A stretch of DNA of 37,528 bases, taken from the NCBI GenBank assembly GCA_004524595.1, contig SDOA01000029.1, forward strand, positions 1 through 37,528. The letters are read 5' to 3'. The stretch's first letter is position 1, and the number at the start of each line of letters is the position of its first letter. Positions 8,515 to 15,928 of this stretch are shown in pieces. The translations under genes were made by a program, and so were the position numbers. This DNA comes from Candidatus Thorarchaeota archaeon (GTDB taxonomy: Archaea; Asgardarchaeota; Thorarchaeia; Thorarchaeales; Thorarchaeaceae). Under the pieces are notes generated by a model. The model saw only the letters and a program-made list of their open reading frames with translations. It ran no database searches and was not told the DNA's origin.

Positions 8515-9027
8515 ATGCCACTCGATTTGAAGAACATCACTGGCAGAGCATGGGTCTTTGGAAATAATATTGATACAGACCAGATTATTCAAGGGCAATA
8601 TCTCACACTCCTTGATTACACAGAAATGGCCAGACATACATTTGAAATCCCTCGGCCAGTCTTTGCATCAAAAGTAAAAAAGAATGACATCGTAATCGGA
8701 GGGCGCAACTTTGGAGGCGGCTCTTCTCGTGAAGAAGCTCCAAAAGTACTCCTCGAATCAGGCATTGGATGTGTTGTTGCAGAGTCCTTTGCTAGAATCT
8801 TCTACAGGAATGCTTTCAACGTAGGACTTCCTCTATTGATTTTACCAAATGTTGGAAAACTTGTGCGTGACGGAGAAATAGTGACTGTCAACTTGTTTGA
8901 AGGCACTCTTGCAATAAAGAGTAGTCGAGATATTCTTCATGGTCGACCACTCCCTGAGAGAATGCTAAACCTCCTAAAAGCGGGGGGAGCGGTTTCTTGG
9001 TATAAACAGACTGCTGGAAAACACTAA
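8515..9027 (+). CDS. leuD: Isopropylmalate isomerase/homoaconitase small subunit
   Basis: 170 residues, the swivelling domain of the isomerase. Landmarks: GRAWVFGNNIDTDQI (10-24), the substrate-facing loop with YLTL (29-32), GGRNFGGGSSREEAP (62-76) and AESFARIFYRNAFNVGLP. It starts three bases after the leuC-like stop, so the three genes form one operon. The loop tetrapeptide after DTDQI is where methanogen studies separated homoaconitases from isopropylmalate isomerases; YLTL gives no clear assignment here. ATG 8515 is the natural start. Confidence 0.88.
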   Translation: MPLDLKNITGRAWVFGNNIDTDQIIQGQYLTLLDYTEMARHTFEIPRPVFASKVKKNDIVIGGRNFGGGSSREEAPKVLLESGIGCVVAESFARIFYRNAFNVGLPLLILPNVGKLVRDGEIVTVNLFEGTLAIKSSRDILHGRPLPERMLNLLKAGGAVSWYKQTAGKH

Positions 9028-9078
9028 AAGGCTAGAAATGATAGCAACAGTAGAGAATACAAAAAGAGAGGTCTACAA

Positions 9079-10863
9079 ATGAATGCACTTCTATTTCTAT
9101 TAATATCACTGATAGCACATTCAATACCGATTCCTTTCTCGCCCAAATTTACAAGACCCAACATGCTCATTAAATGGCTACCATTACGACTCGTTTGGGG
9201 TACTATTGCTTGGGTAGTGATTTGCCTTCTATTTGTCGCAGCACTACCATGGGCAATCTTAGGTCTCATTATGAGCCTTGGAGCCATCATGATGTTCACG
9301 AGTGGGTTTCGTCCCGGCGGGGATATTGAAGAGATGCTACATGGGATTCGAGTTCCATTCGCTTGTTTCGGGTTTATCATTCTCATAACAGTTCCAATGT
9401 TTTCGGGAGTGATAAGTTGGACAGCAGGGGTCTCGAATGCACAATACTTTGACTCTATGATTACTGAAACAGATGATCCTCTATTTACCAATCCAATACC
9501 GGATCATATGGTCAGACTGGTAACCGAGGAATATGCAAAATATGTGGCAAAACAGCATATATCTCCATTCGGGTCAAATGCGATAGTTGCTGCTGCACAT
9601 ATTACACTTCGTAATGGTACTTTAGTGTGGGTTTGTACGATAGTATCTACGAATGTCCTAGCTCAAAATTTTATTAAGGGATTCATTGTTGTAGATGCAA
9701 ACGATCCACAATCGGAAGAACCAGAGATTATCACAGCAACAACTATTCCAGTTGGAGAGGGATTATTTTGGGATAAGAACATTCAATTTGGAAATTATTT
9801 GAATGACATGACTTCATTGTATGAATATGCTTACCCCACTTGGACACCCTCGGGTGATATGGTCTATGTTCAGACCAGAACACCCCTTGGTTTCGATTTT
9901 GTAGAGAGAGCAATTGGACCAGTAGTATATGCGGAGAATGGAACAGTCTTCCATTATGATTCTATCGAAGTAACTCCAGATTGGATTACTCAAGCATATT
10001 CAGAAGAATGGCTTGAACGTCAAATAACAAGGTGGGGAAGTTACCGTCGGGGTCTAGGATTTGACCTATTTTCTGGAGGGCTTCTCTGGTTTATACCACC
10101 ATCAAGTGACAGGTTAGAGATTCACGAAGATACACGATATCTCCTAAATCCTGACTCTGGAAGGATTGAAGCATTCATTACAGTCCATCCAGTGACAGCT
10201 CGAACAACATTGGCAGGAGTGTTTCGTGCGACTCCAACCGAGGTCTTTTACCATGACCTTAGCACAAGAGGATACATCAGTGGAGATGCTGCAGCAGCAA
10301 ATGTACTTGCAGACATTGGTCAAGTTGCTAGTGGATTCTACTATGCAGCTATGCCACTTCTTTATCCTGTTGTAATTAGTCCTACAGTGACCAAATGGAC
10401 ATGGTACACACCCATATACTGGGCAGATGCATACTACGATGATGACCTTGGTGAATATATTGCCAATAATATGAGGTTGCATGCTCTTGGCCTTGTTGAT
10501 GCCTCAAATGTTGATAGGTTCGTCTGGCGTCCACTTAGTGGTTCTCTATCTGGAGGAGCATTAGTCAATGCTGTGAGAACGGATTACATTGAGTTATTGG
10601 GTGGCACTGTTGAAGAGGAATCAACTGGAGTCTTCAATATCACAGCAACTGTAAATGCCAAAGCATCTTACACCAAAGATGGGCAAGAGCACATTGTACT
10701 AAGAACAGATAATGCGACATACGAGTTCATTGAAGGAGCAGCAAATTGGATGAATTCAACCGACTGGTACACTCTTGTTTTCTTAGGTGTGGGAGATAGC
10801 TTCACAGCAACGGTTCTAATTGTTGGCGAGGTCTACAGAATTATTACAATAGTTAAGAACTAA
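9079..10863 (+). CDS. Large membrane protein with extracytoplasmic domain, unknown function
   Basis: 594 residues, not recognised. The N-terminal 130 residues hold three to four hydrophobic helices (MNALLFLLISLIA; TIAWVVICLLFVAALPWAILGL; FACFGFIILITVPMFSGVI). The remaining 460 residues are soluble and beta-rich with many aromatic residues and several N-x-S/T sites, so they probably face outside. A central part has paired strands around TPSGDMVYVQTRTPLGFDF. The last 80 residues (GVFNITATVNAKASY to VYRIITIVKN) could be an OB-like or small beta barrel. GAGAGGTC lies seven bases before ATG 9079. It follows leuD by 51 bases and ends at a strong terminator; co-transcription with leuBCD is possible, but a shared function is not implied. 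Confidence 0.7.
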   Translation: MNALLFLLISLIAHSIPIPFSPKFTRPNMLIKWLPLRLVWGTIAWVVICLLFVAALPWAILGLIMSLGAIMMFTSGFRPGGDIEEMLHGIRVPFACFGFIILITVPMFSGVISWTAGVSNAQYFDSMITETDDPLFTNPIPDHMVRLVTEEYAKYVAKQHISPFGSNAIVAAAHITLRNGTLVWVCTIVSTNVLAQNFIKGFIVVDANDPQSEEPEIITATTIPVGEGLFWDKNIQFGNYLNDMTSLYEYAYPTWTPSGDMVYVQTRTPLGFDFVERAIGPVVYAENGTVFHYDSIEVTPDWITQAYSEEWLERQITRWGSYRRGLGFDLFSGGLLWFIPPSSDRLEIHEDTRYLLNPDSGRIEAFITVHPVTARTTLAGVFRATPTEVFYHDLSTRGYISGDAAAANVLADIGQVASGFYYAAMPLLYPVVISPTVTKWTWYTPIYWADAYYDDDLGEYIANNMRLHALGLVDASNVDRFVWRPLSGSLSGGALVNAVRTDYIELLGGTVEEESTGVFNITATVNAKASYTKDGQEHIVLRTDNATYEFIEGAANWMNSTDWYTLVFLGVGDSFTATVLIVGEVYRIITIVKN

Positions 10864-10868
10864 TGGAT

Positions 10869-10899
10869 GGAGGGATATCCCTCCTCCCCTCTATTTTTT
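10869..10899 (+). terminator. Intrinsic-type terminator after the 594-residue membrane protein gene
   Basis: The perfect palindrome GGAGGGATATCCCTCC (10869-10884) starts six bases after the stop codon and is followed by a pyrimidine-rich stretch and T6 (10894-10899). It separates the plus-strand run from the convergent minus-strand gene that ends at 10903. Confidence 0.7.
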
Positions 10900-10902
10900 A
10901 GA

Positions 10903-11466
10903 TTAAGAATTGGAACCACTCATTTTGGCTTTCATCGACGCATATTTGCCCTTTATCATTTCCCAGACTTTCACCCGTTTCGTCTTATATTGGAGGGCGT
11001 TTGTATGAATGGGACAATTATCACCTAGAGGGCATTGATCTTCAAATCCGCCATGGTCATGTAGTGCATCAACAAGAGCAGATTTCAATAACTGAGTTTC
11101 AAATTCCTCCATGATATCAGAAGAGATAAAGCTCCAGTCGATATTGACAAATCGTTCAGAACCAAGAATCTTTGATACTTCATCGAATACTTTGACTGCA
11201 ACTTCTTTATTGTCCTCATGCAGTCCAGCAACAATGGTATGTCCACTCGGTGTTGTTCGTGAAAATCGCATTTCTGTAGGACCCATTCTAACCGAGTCCA
11301 GACTGAGGTCTGTTGAGATGGTCAAAGGCAAGGTTTGAAGTGCAGAGAGGAATCCAGAGAGTAACTCAGGATTCTTGAACGCAGTCTTACAAAAAGTTCC
11401 AAAACATTTGCTATAGATTGGTAATCCAGACTCAGTATATACCATTAGATACTCTAGGTCTGCCAT
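10903..11466 (-). CDS. Longin-like domain protein with Cys-rich tail
   Basis: 187 residues. The first 125 residues follow a longin/roadblock-like pattern: paired strands YLMVYTESGLPIYSKCFG, helix NPELLSGFLSALQTL, strands around MRFSRTTPSGHTIVAGL, then a long helix (KVFDEVSKILG). Such domains dimerise and regulate or bind small GTPases in Asgard archaea and eukaryotes. The C-terminal part adds CPLGDNCPIHT (Cys/His spacing that could bind metal) and a basic tail (KTKRVKVWEMIKGKYASMKAKM) that might touch membrane or nucleic acid. No GTPase is adjacent; the nearest is the longin-GTPase fusion 4.5 kb away on the same strand. Domain call by pattern only. ATG 11466 is the start. Confidence 0.6.
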   Translation of the reverse strand: MADLEYLMVYTESGLPIYSKCFGTFCKTAFKNPELLSGFLSALQTLPLTISTDLSLDSVRMGPTEMRFSRTTPSGHTIVAGLHEDNKEVAVKVFDEVSKILGSERFVNIDWSFISSDIMEEFETQLLKSALVDALHDHGGFEDQCPLGDNCPIHTNALQYKTKRVKVWEMIKGKYASMKAKMSGSNS

Positions 11467-11550
11467 ATTAATTCCTCAAGTTCTTAGAACTTATCTCAAT
11501 ATTGATGTTACGTGTATAAGAAATAGTTTTTGACAGGATAGAGAATGAAG

Positions 11551-11569
11551 ACGAGGGAACCTCCCTCGT
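11551..11569 (-). terminator. Hairpin after acyl-CoA dehydrogenase gene
   Basis: An 8-bp perfect stem (ACGAGGGA / TCCCTCGT on either strand) with a three-base loop lies two bases beyond the acyl-CoA dehydrogenase stop. On the minus strand it is followed by a C/T-rich stretch, not a pure T-tract. It probably ends the minus-strand transcript before the longin-like gene. Confidence 0.55.
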
Positions 11570-11570
11570 G

Positions 11571-12740
11571 TCACCTAGGAAAGAATTCCTTGTATACTTC
11601 TCTCTGGATGAGAAATCTTAGTATTTCTGCAGTTCCGCCACCAATCGTCATCAATCTAGCATCTCGTAAGAAGCGCTCAACAGGATAGTCAGTTGTGTAT
11701 CCAGCTCCACCAAGTATCTGGAGTGCATCATTCGTGATTTGGATTGCAGCTTCAGTGGTGTATAGTTTTGCTATTGATGCCTGTTTTGTTATCTTCTCAC
11801 CACGGTCGTACATCCGTGCTGCAGTCAATGTGAGAGCTCTACCTGCCTCGAGTTTCATTGCCATATCAGCAATTTTGAAACTAACCCCTTCAAAAGCACT
11901 GATGGGGCGCCCGAACTGGTGACGCTCAGTTGAATATTTGACTGCAATCTCGTAGGGAGTTCGTCCATAACCAATTGCCTCACCAGCAATAGCAGTGCGT
12001 TCAGAGTCTAATTCATCCATGAGAATATGAAATCCTTGACCGGTTTCTCCGAGAACCATATCTGAGGGAACACGAACATCATCTAATTTCAGCCAAGACA
12101 CTCTTGCAGATTTCATTCCAAGTAAGTCATGGTCTTGGACAACACTGAAACCATCAGTTTTTGTGTCTATGATAAAAGCGGACATTCCATCCTTAGATTT
12201 GACATTGGGATCAGTAATTGCAAAAGCACACATATAATCAGCCTGACTTCCATTCGTAATGTATCGTTTCTCACCATTAAGAATCCAATCGTCGCCATCT
12301 TTCTCTGCACGTGTCTTCATGCCTGCTGTGTCAGAGCCGACGTCAGGCTCAGTAATTCCAATACATCCAATCTTTTCACCAGAAACCACAGGTTCGAGAT
12401 ACTTCTTCTTTTGCTCATCAGTACCAAATCTTGCAATAGGCATTCCATAGAGAGTAGTTGATGCCATACGAGCCATATCGAGACCTCCATTGACTGCAGA
12501 TATCTCTTCAGCCACGATGATCTCATAAGAGAGTCCTTTATTTGACCCGCCCACTGATTTATCATGATGGACACCCATGTAACCTACTTTTCCAATCTTA
12601 CGTAGTAATTCTCTAGGGTAGGGGCCTTTGTCTATCTCATCAGCGATAGGAACAATTGCCTTACTACAGAAAGCTTGAACCTCTTCTCTGAATTTTATCT
12701 CGTCCTCTGTCCATAATACGTTTGAAAGATACGTTACCAT
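11571..12740 (-). CDS. Acyl-CoA dehydrogenase
   Basis: 389 residues, standard ACAD length. It oxidises an acyl-CoA to the 2-enoyl-CoA using FAD and passes electrons to ETF. Landmarks: AEEISAVNGGLD (78-88), the FAD-contact segment GITEPDVGSDTAGMKTRAE (128-146), RHQFGRPISAFEGV (273-286), QILGGAGYTTDYPVERFLRD (341-360) and TIGGGTAEILRFLIQRE (365-381). The medium-chain catalytic Glu of the C-terminal loop is replaced by Gly; E247 in LDSERTAIAG lies where isovaleryl-CoA and long-chain enzymes carry their base, so a branched or long substrate is plausible. ATG 12740 is the start. It follows the DUF35 gene by 61 bases on the same strand. Confidence 0.92.
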   Translation of the reverse strand: MVTYLSNVLWTEDEIKFREEVQAFCSKAIVPIADEIDKGPYPRELLRKIGKVGYMGVHHDKSVGGSNKGLSYEIIVAEEISAVNGGLDMARMASTTLYGMPIARFGTDEQKKKYLEPVVSGEKIGCIGITEPDVGSDTAGMKTRAEKDGDDWILNGEKRYITNGSQADYMCAFAITDPNVKSKDGMSAFIIDTKTDGFSVVQDHDLLGMKSARVSWLKLDDVRVPSDMVLGETGQGFHILMDELDSERTAIAGEAIGYGRTPYEIAVKYSTERHQFGRPISAFEGVSFKIADMAMKLEAGRALTLTAARMYDRGEKITKQASIAKLYTTEAAIQITNDALQILGGAGYTTDYPVERFLRDARLMTIGGGTAEILRFLIQREVYKEFFPR

Positions 12741-12801
12741 TGTGGAAACCTAATTTGGCCCTAGGCGTTCTTACTTAAATTCATAACTAAATGCTATCTC
12801 A

Positions 12802-13149
12802 CTAGTTGAGAACTCGGTAACGAATCCGCGTTTCACTATCATATGTTAATTCTACCTGTGAGCCTATTGCAATATCTTGATCCTCATCCTCATCAGCTAG
12901 ACAGAGTATCGTGACATCCATATCCAATCGGACCAGAGCGAGTCTTACAGGTGATGTGAATTCGTCAGAACACATGAAGAGTGTTGTATAAGATAGTACT
13001 GTACCTCTGTTGTTAATCTTAATTATAATGGATGGCTCACTCACTACACCACAAAATGGACATGTGTTTCGAGGGGGGTAAACAGCCTTCTTGCATTTTG
13101 AACACTTAGAGGCATTGATATGAGTTTCTGACATTAGATAGAGTTCCAT
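12802..13149 (-). CDS. DUF35 zinc-ribbon/OB-fold protein (acyl-CoA-associated)
   Basis: 115 residues with the DUF35 architecture: N-terminal rubredoxin-like zinc ribbon with C16, C19, C30 and C33 (CSKCKKAVYPPRNTCPFC), then an OB fold (GTVLSYTTLF, PVRLALVRLD, IAIGSQVELTY). In archaea, DUF35 proteins bridge acetoacetyl-CoA thiolase and HMG-CoA synthase and channel acyl-CoA intermediates. Here the neighbour is an acyl-CoA dehydrogenase, and a thiolase lies 12 kb upstream. The start may be ATG 13149 or the internal ATG 13134, which gives MSETHINASK; neither has a strong ribosome-binding site. Confidence 0.82.
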   Translation of the reverse strand: MELYLMSETHINASKCSKCKKAVYPPRNTCPFCGVVSEPSIIIKINNRGTVLSYTTLFMCSDEFTSPVRLALVRLDMDVTILCLADEDEDQDIAIGSQVELTYDSETRIRYRVLN

Positions 13150-13187
13150 AGAGATGACGTGAAAAGACTTTTGGATTACGATACCAC

Positions 13188-13529
13188 CTATTTCCTTGTT
13201 CTGGTCTTAAATGTCGAAACTACAGATTTGATATGCTTCTTGATAAATTTCTGAAATCTGAGGTCATTTGTAAGGAAAAGAGTTGAATTGTCAGAAAGAT
13301 TGTGAATTCCGCCATCAACTTCTATCGCTTCCCCAAGGTCTTCAATATCAGTTGCAAAGACATTATCGATTGCGTGCGGTGAGAACCCTTCCTTTCTATA
13401 CACAGGCATAACCTGAGCCTTTGTTCCACTCCCGCCTAATTTCAGAAGAGAGAGAATCAACAACCAATGGTGCCATGTAAGGGTATAATTTTCCAAGAAT
13501 CGCATTACTTCATCGAGATCTCTTGCCAA
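13188..13529 (-). CDS. Hypothetical 113-residue protein of the GTPase/coiled-coil operon
   Basis: Not recognised. The sequence is helical at the N-terminus (a helix through VMRFLENYTLTWHHWLLILSLLKLGGSG) and has the look of a small helix-turn-helix-like fold: helix, glycine turn, then a segment around VMPVYRKEGFSPHAIDNVF. The C-terminus is strongly basic (KFIKKHIKSVVSTFKTRTRK), which suggests contact with nucleic acid or membrane phosphates. TTG 13529 is fixed as the start by a near-perfect ribosome-binding site, GGAGGT six bases upstream. It follows the coiled-coil/winged-helix gene by 13 bases, so it belongs to that transcript. Confidence 0.65.
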   Translation of the reverse strand: MARDLDEVMRFLENYTLTWHHWLLILSLLKLGGSGTKAQVMPVYRKEGFSPHAIDNVFATDIEDLGEAIEVDGGIHNLSDNSTLFLTNDLRFQKFIKKHIKSVVSTFKTRTRK

Positions 13530-13542
13530 TCATCTACCTCCA

Positions 13543-14979
13543 CTATCTGCCCTCTTGTTCATAATCACCATCTTCAGGACCAGTGTATTCAGGAGTGGGC
13601 ATAACAAGGTCCTTAGGATCAAAAGGTTTGTCAGACTCTATCTTCTCATCACCAAGCTCCGCTCGTGCATCTTCAATCATCTGAGCTTCAATACCTTCAG
13701 CCTCACGAGCTAGATCTGATAGACTTCTAGCACGAACTCTCTCGCCGTCCATCTCTAAAAGACCTGCATCTATGAACTTCTGTATTTGCCGTTTCAATAG
13801 AACAGTAGGGATACCGAGAGCAGAAGATAGATGGCTTAGCTGGAACCATTGCGTTTTGTCAGCAACTAAGAAGTAGGCTTTGAACGCAGGCTCATCTTCT
13901 GCAATAGAATACAGTGCATCCCAGCGGGTTTTAAGCTCTGTAACTTGGGTCTTCAGTTCAGTAATTTCAATATCGTAATTTTGCTTTGCACCACGTAAAG
14001 TGACCATTTCATTAGCTGAGCTCTCTAAAACGTTCTCGATATCATCTTTCTCTTTTCTGATTTGCCCAATAGTATTATGGAGCTGTGCTATCTCAATATC
14101 TTTTTGTTCTAATAGTTGAATATATTGAGCAAGCTGACCTTTTAGTTCAGAAAGCTCTACTATCTTGGCATCAAAATCAACAGCTATCTTTTCCATCGAA
14201 CCCATGTTTGCCATAGATTCTCTCTGTTGTTCTAGCTGTGATTGAGCCTGATTAACCTCACCAGTGAGAGTTGTAATGATTGCATCACGTTCGCTTAATT
14301 GCTTCTTAAGGTCGTCTAATTGATTATGCAATCTGTCAAGCGCATCCTTTGAGTTGTCCATCAGCTCCTCTCGTTGACGTATTCGCTCCTCAAGTTCAAT
14401 AACTCTTCCACGCCACTTTCGAAGTTCTGCTCGTGAAGCCTCTAATCTCTTTTCCATCTCATTCATATTAGCATACATCTGGACTAGACGCGCCTGAAGG
14501 CCACCAGTGGAGTGTCCAATATTTTTAACTGCCCCTCGGCCAGCCTTCGTCATGATGTCTTCTACGCTAACACGACTCTTCTCAAGATTCTCGTATACAG
14601 GAGAAAAAAGGTCTTCAACAGCGAATCCGCCTTCAACTTCATCGCGTACCAAGTTAATTGCGCGACTGGCAAAGACCCCGAGTCCAGCAGAGTTTAGCTG
14701 TTTTGCAACATTCTCCATAATACCCGCTACTCTTTCAAGGATATTAGGTTCGACTGACTTTAGAGCATCCTCAATTGATCCAAGTAAGTCAAGAATTCTA
14801 TTTTGAATTCTCTGAAATGTAATATCGACCTGTACAGTAGTAGATTGTGATGTTATCTCGTCTTCTTCATCAGGCTTGATTGACGAGGTCGTCATTGCCT
14901 GCTCAATCAACCTGGATGTCTCTGATTCAATGTCGGCAGGGTCAGGTCCCTCGGATGGGCTCCGTTCCTCGTCCGACAT
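13543..14979 (-). CDS. Long coiled-coil protein with C-terminal winged helix
   Basis: 478 residues. The N-terminus is an acidic disordered stretch (1-45), followed by helical segments (50-160). A heptad-rich coiled coil spans about 165-340 (from YANMNEMEKRLEASRAEL through QLHNTIGQIRKEKDDIENVL). Residues about 360-419 look like a winged helix: WFQLSHLSSALGIPTVLLKR, QIQKFIDAGLLEMDGERV. The tail is acidic again. There is no signal peptide or membrane span, so it is cytoplasmic. Winged helices here may serve protein contacts, as in ESCRT-II, and not only DNA binding; that is analogy, not homology. It starts ten bases after the small coiled-coil gene and is followed 13 bases later by the 113-residue gene. 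ATG 14979 is the start. Confidence 0.75.
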   Translation of the reverse strand: MSDEERSPSEGPDPADIESETSRLIEQAMTTSSIKPDEEDEITSQSTTVQVDITFQRIQNRILDLLGSIEDALKSVEPNILERVAGIMENVAKQLNSAGLGVFASRAINLVRDEVEGGFAVEDLFSPVYENLEKSRVSVEDIMTKAGRGAVKNIGHSTGGLQARLVQMYANMNEMEKRLEASRAELRKWRGRVIELEERIRQREELMDNSKDALDRLHNQLDDLKKQLSERDAIITTLTGEVNQAQSQLEQQRESMANMGSMEKIAVDFDAKIVELSELKGQLAQYIQLLEQKDIEIAQLHNTIGQIRKEKDDIENVLESSANEMVTLRGAKQNYDIEITELKTQVTELKTRWDALYSIAEDEPAFKAYFLVADKTQWFQLSHLSSALGIPTVLLKRQIQKFIDAGLLEMDGERVRARSLSDLAREAEGIEAQMIEDARAELGDEKIESDKPFDPKDLVMPTPEYTGPEDGDYEQEGR

Positions 14980-14989
14980 AGTAATTCAC

Positions 14990-15343
14990 CTAATGGAGAA
15001 CACCACGATAACCAAGTGCAGTAAGCTTGGAACTTACTGTTCTAAGATTCTCAGATACTTGAGATGCCTCTTGTATTCGAGTCATCAACTGCACTCGAAA
15101 TTCACTTGCATCTAGTTCGCCTCTGTCTAATTGTTCCGTGAGCTCACCCCTCTCTATTTGAAGTTCTTCTCTCCGTTTCACAAGACGTTCATACTCGGCA
15201 ACTAGATTAACAATATCTTGACTCTCACCCCCAACCTCAGACGTTGGTCTATCACCAACTGCAGGTAAGGGTTTTGCAGGTTTCTCAAGTTTCACTGTAG
15301 CAGCAGGTTCACGTTTTCGTCGCCAACTGTCAAAAAGACCCAT
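14990..15343 (-). CDS. Small coiled-coil protein with basic N-terminus
   Basis: 117 residues, not assigned to a family. The N-terminus MGLFDSWRRKREP is short, amphipathic and basic, like a membrane-contacting segment. A Pro/Gly-rich linker follows (16-40), then a helical hairpin: LVAEYERLVKRREELQIERGEL, a turn near DRGELDASEF, and IQEASQVSENLRTVSSKLTAL. The pattern loosely recalls ESCRT-type helical subunits but no diagnostic motif is present. Its ATG overlaps the TAA of the preceding coiled-coil gene by one base (TAATG), so the two are translationally coupled and probably made in similar amounts. Confidence 0.7.
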   Translation of the reverse strand: MGLFDSWRRKREPAATVKLEKPAKPLPAVGDRPTSEVGGESQDIVNLVAEYERLVKRREELQIERGELTEQLDRGELDASEFRVQLMTRIQEASQVSENLRTVSSKLTALGYRGVLH

Positions 15344-15915
15344 TATCTATCACCTATCCTTTGCATAATTTCTCCAAGCTGTTCTTCGAGTTCTCTGCGT
15401 TTCTCTCTCGTAAGCCGTACCTTTTCTTCATATTCATCCGCACTGGCAGGATCAGTCATTGCCATCTCATCATATTCATTCTCCTTCTCGAAAAGCCTAG
15501 CAATTTTGACCTTTAGGTCATTAGCCTCTTGCTTTAATTCCTCAAGCGATAATGCAGAAGCTATTTCCTCCTCCGATGGCGGTGGAGTGGGTTTTACTAT
15601 CTCCTCTTCGAACATAACTTCATGCGAGCCAGATACACCAGAGTCACTCCCTGCAACTCCAGCGACTGTCACCTTAATGCCATCTTTAAATCGTCCTTCA
15701 AGTTTCTCCATGCGTTCTAAAATTTTTTCCATCTTCTCATCTAGATGTTTTATTGCAATCGTCTGACGGTCTATTGTCTTAAACAGCTCATCAGCGAAAT
15801 CTTCAAAGTTCAATCCATACTTGAAGCTGTCAAGAATCTCTTTCATTCGGGCAATCTCATTAATGAGGCGTCTTCGCTCTTCTTCATTCACAATGCTCTT
15901 TGTTTCATCACTCAT
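15343..15915 (-). CDS. Coiled-coil protein of the GTPase operon
   Basis: About 190 residues. Two helical blocks flank a flexible Gly/Ser/Val-rich middle (around AGVAGSDSGVSGSHE) and a Pro-rich segment (KPTPPPSEEE). The N-terminal block runs through EEERRRLINEIARMKEIL and AIKHLDEKMEKILERMEKLEG; the C-terminal block through LEELKQEANDLKVKIARLFE and KRRELEEQLGEIMQRI. No membrane span. The open frame extends 22 codons further up, into the GTPase gene, but ATG 15915 is chosen because GAGGTGA lies five bases upstream. It starts 13 bases after the GTPase stop, which marks it as a partner of that protein. Confidence 0.75.
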   Translation of the reverse strand: MSDETKSIVNEEERRRLINEIARMKEILDSFKYGLNFEDFADELFKTIDRQTIAIKHLDEKMEKILERMEKLEGRFKDGIKVTVAGVAGSDSGVSGSHEVMFEEEIVKPTPPPSEEEIASALSLEELKQEANDLKVKIARLFEKENEYDEMAMTDPASADEYEEKVRLTREKRRELEEQLGEIMQRIGDR

Positions 15916-15928
15916 AGATTTCACCTCG

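Noticed and set aside
9024..9491. 155-codon minus-strand frame opposite the membrane protein start
   Set aside because: The plus-strand gene has a good ribosome-binding site and membrane helices here; the antisense product is compositionally odd.
14990..15343. Calling the small coiled-coil protein an ESCRT-III or Vps28 homologue
   Set aside because: The resemblance is limited to a short basic N-terminus and helical hairpin; there is no MIM motif or other diagnostic residue.
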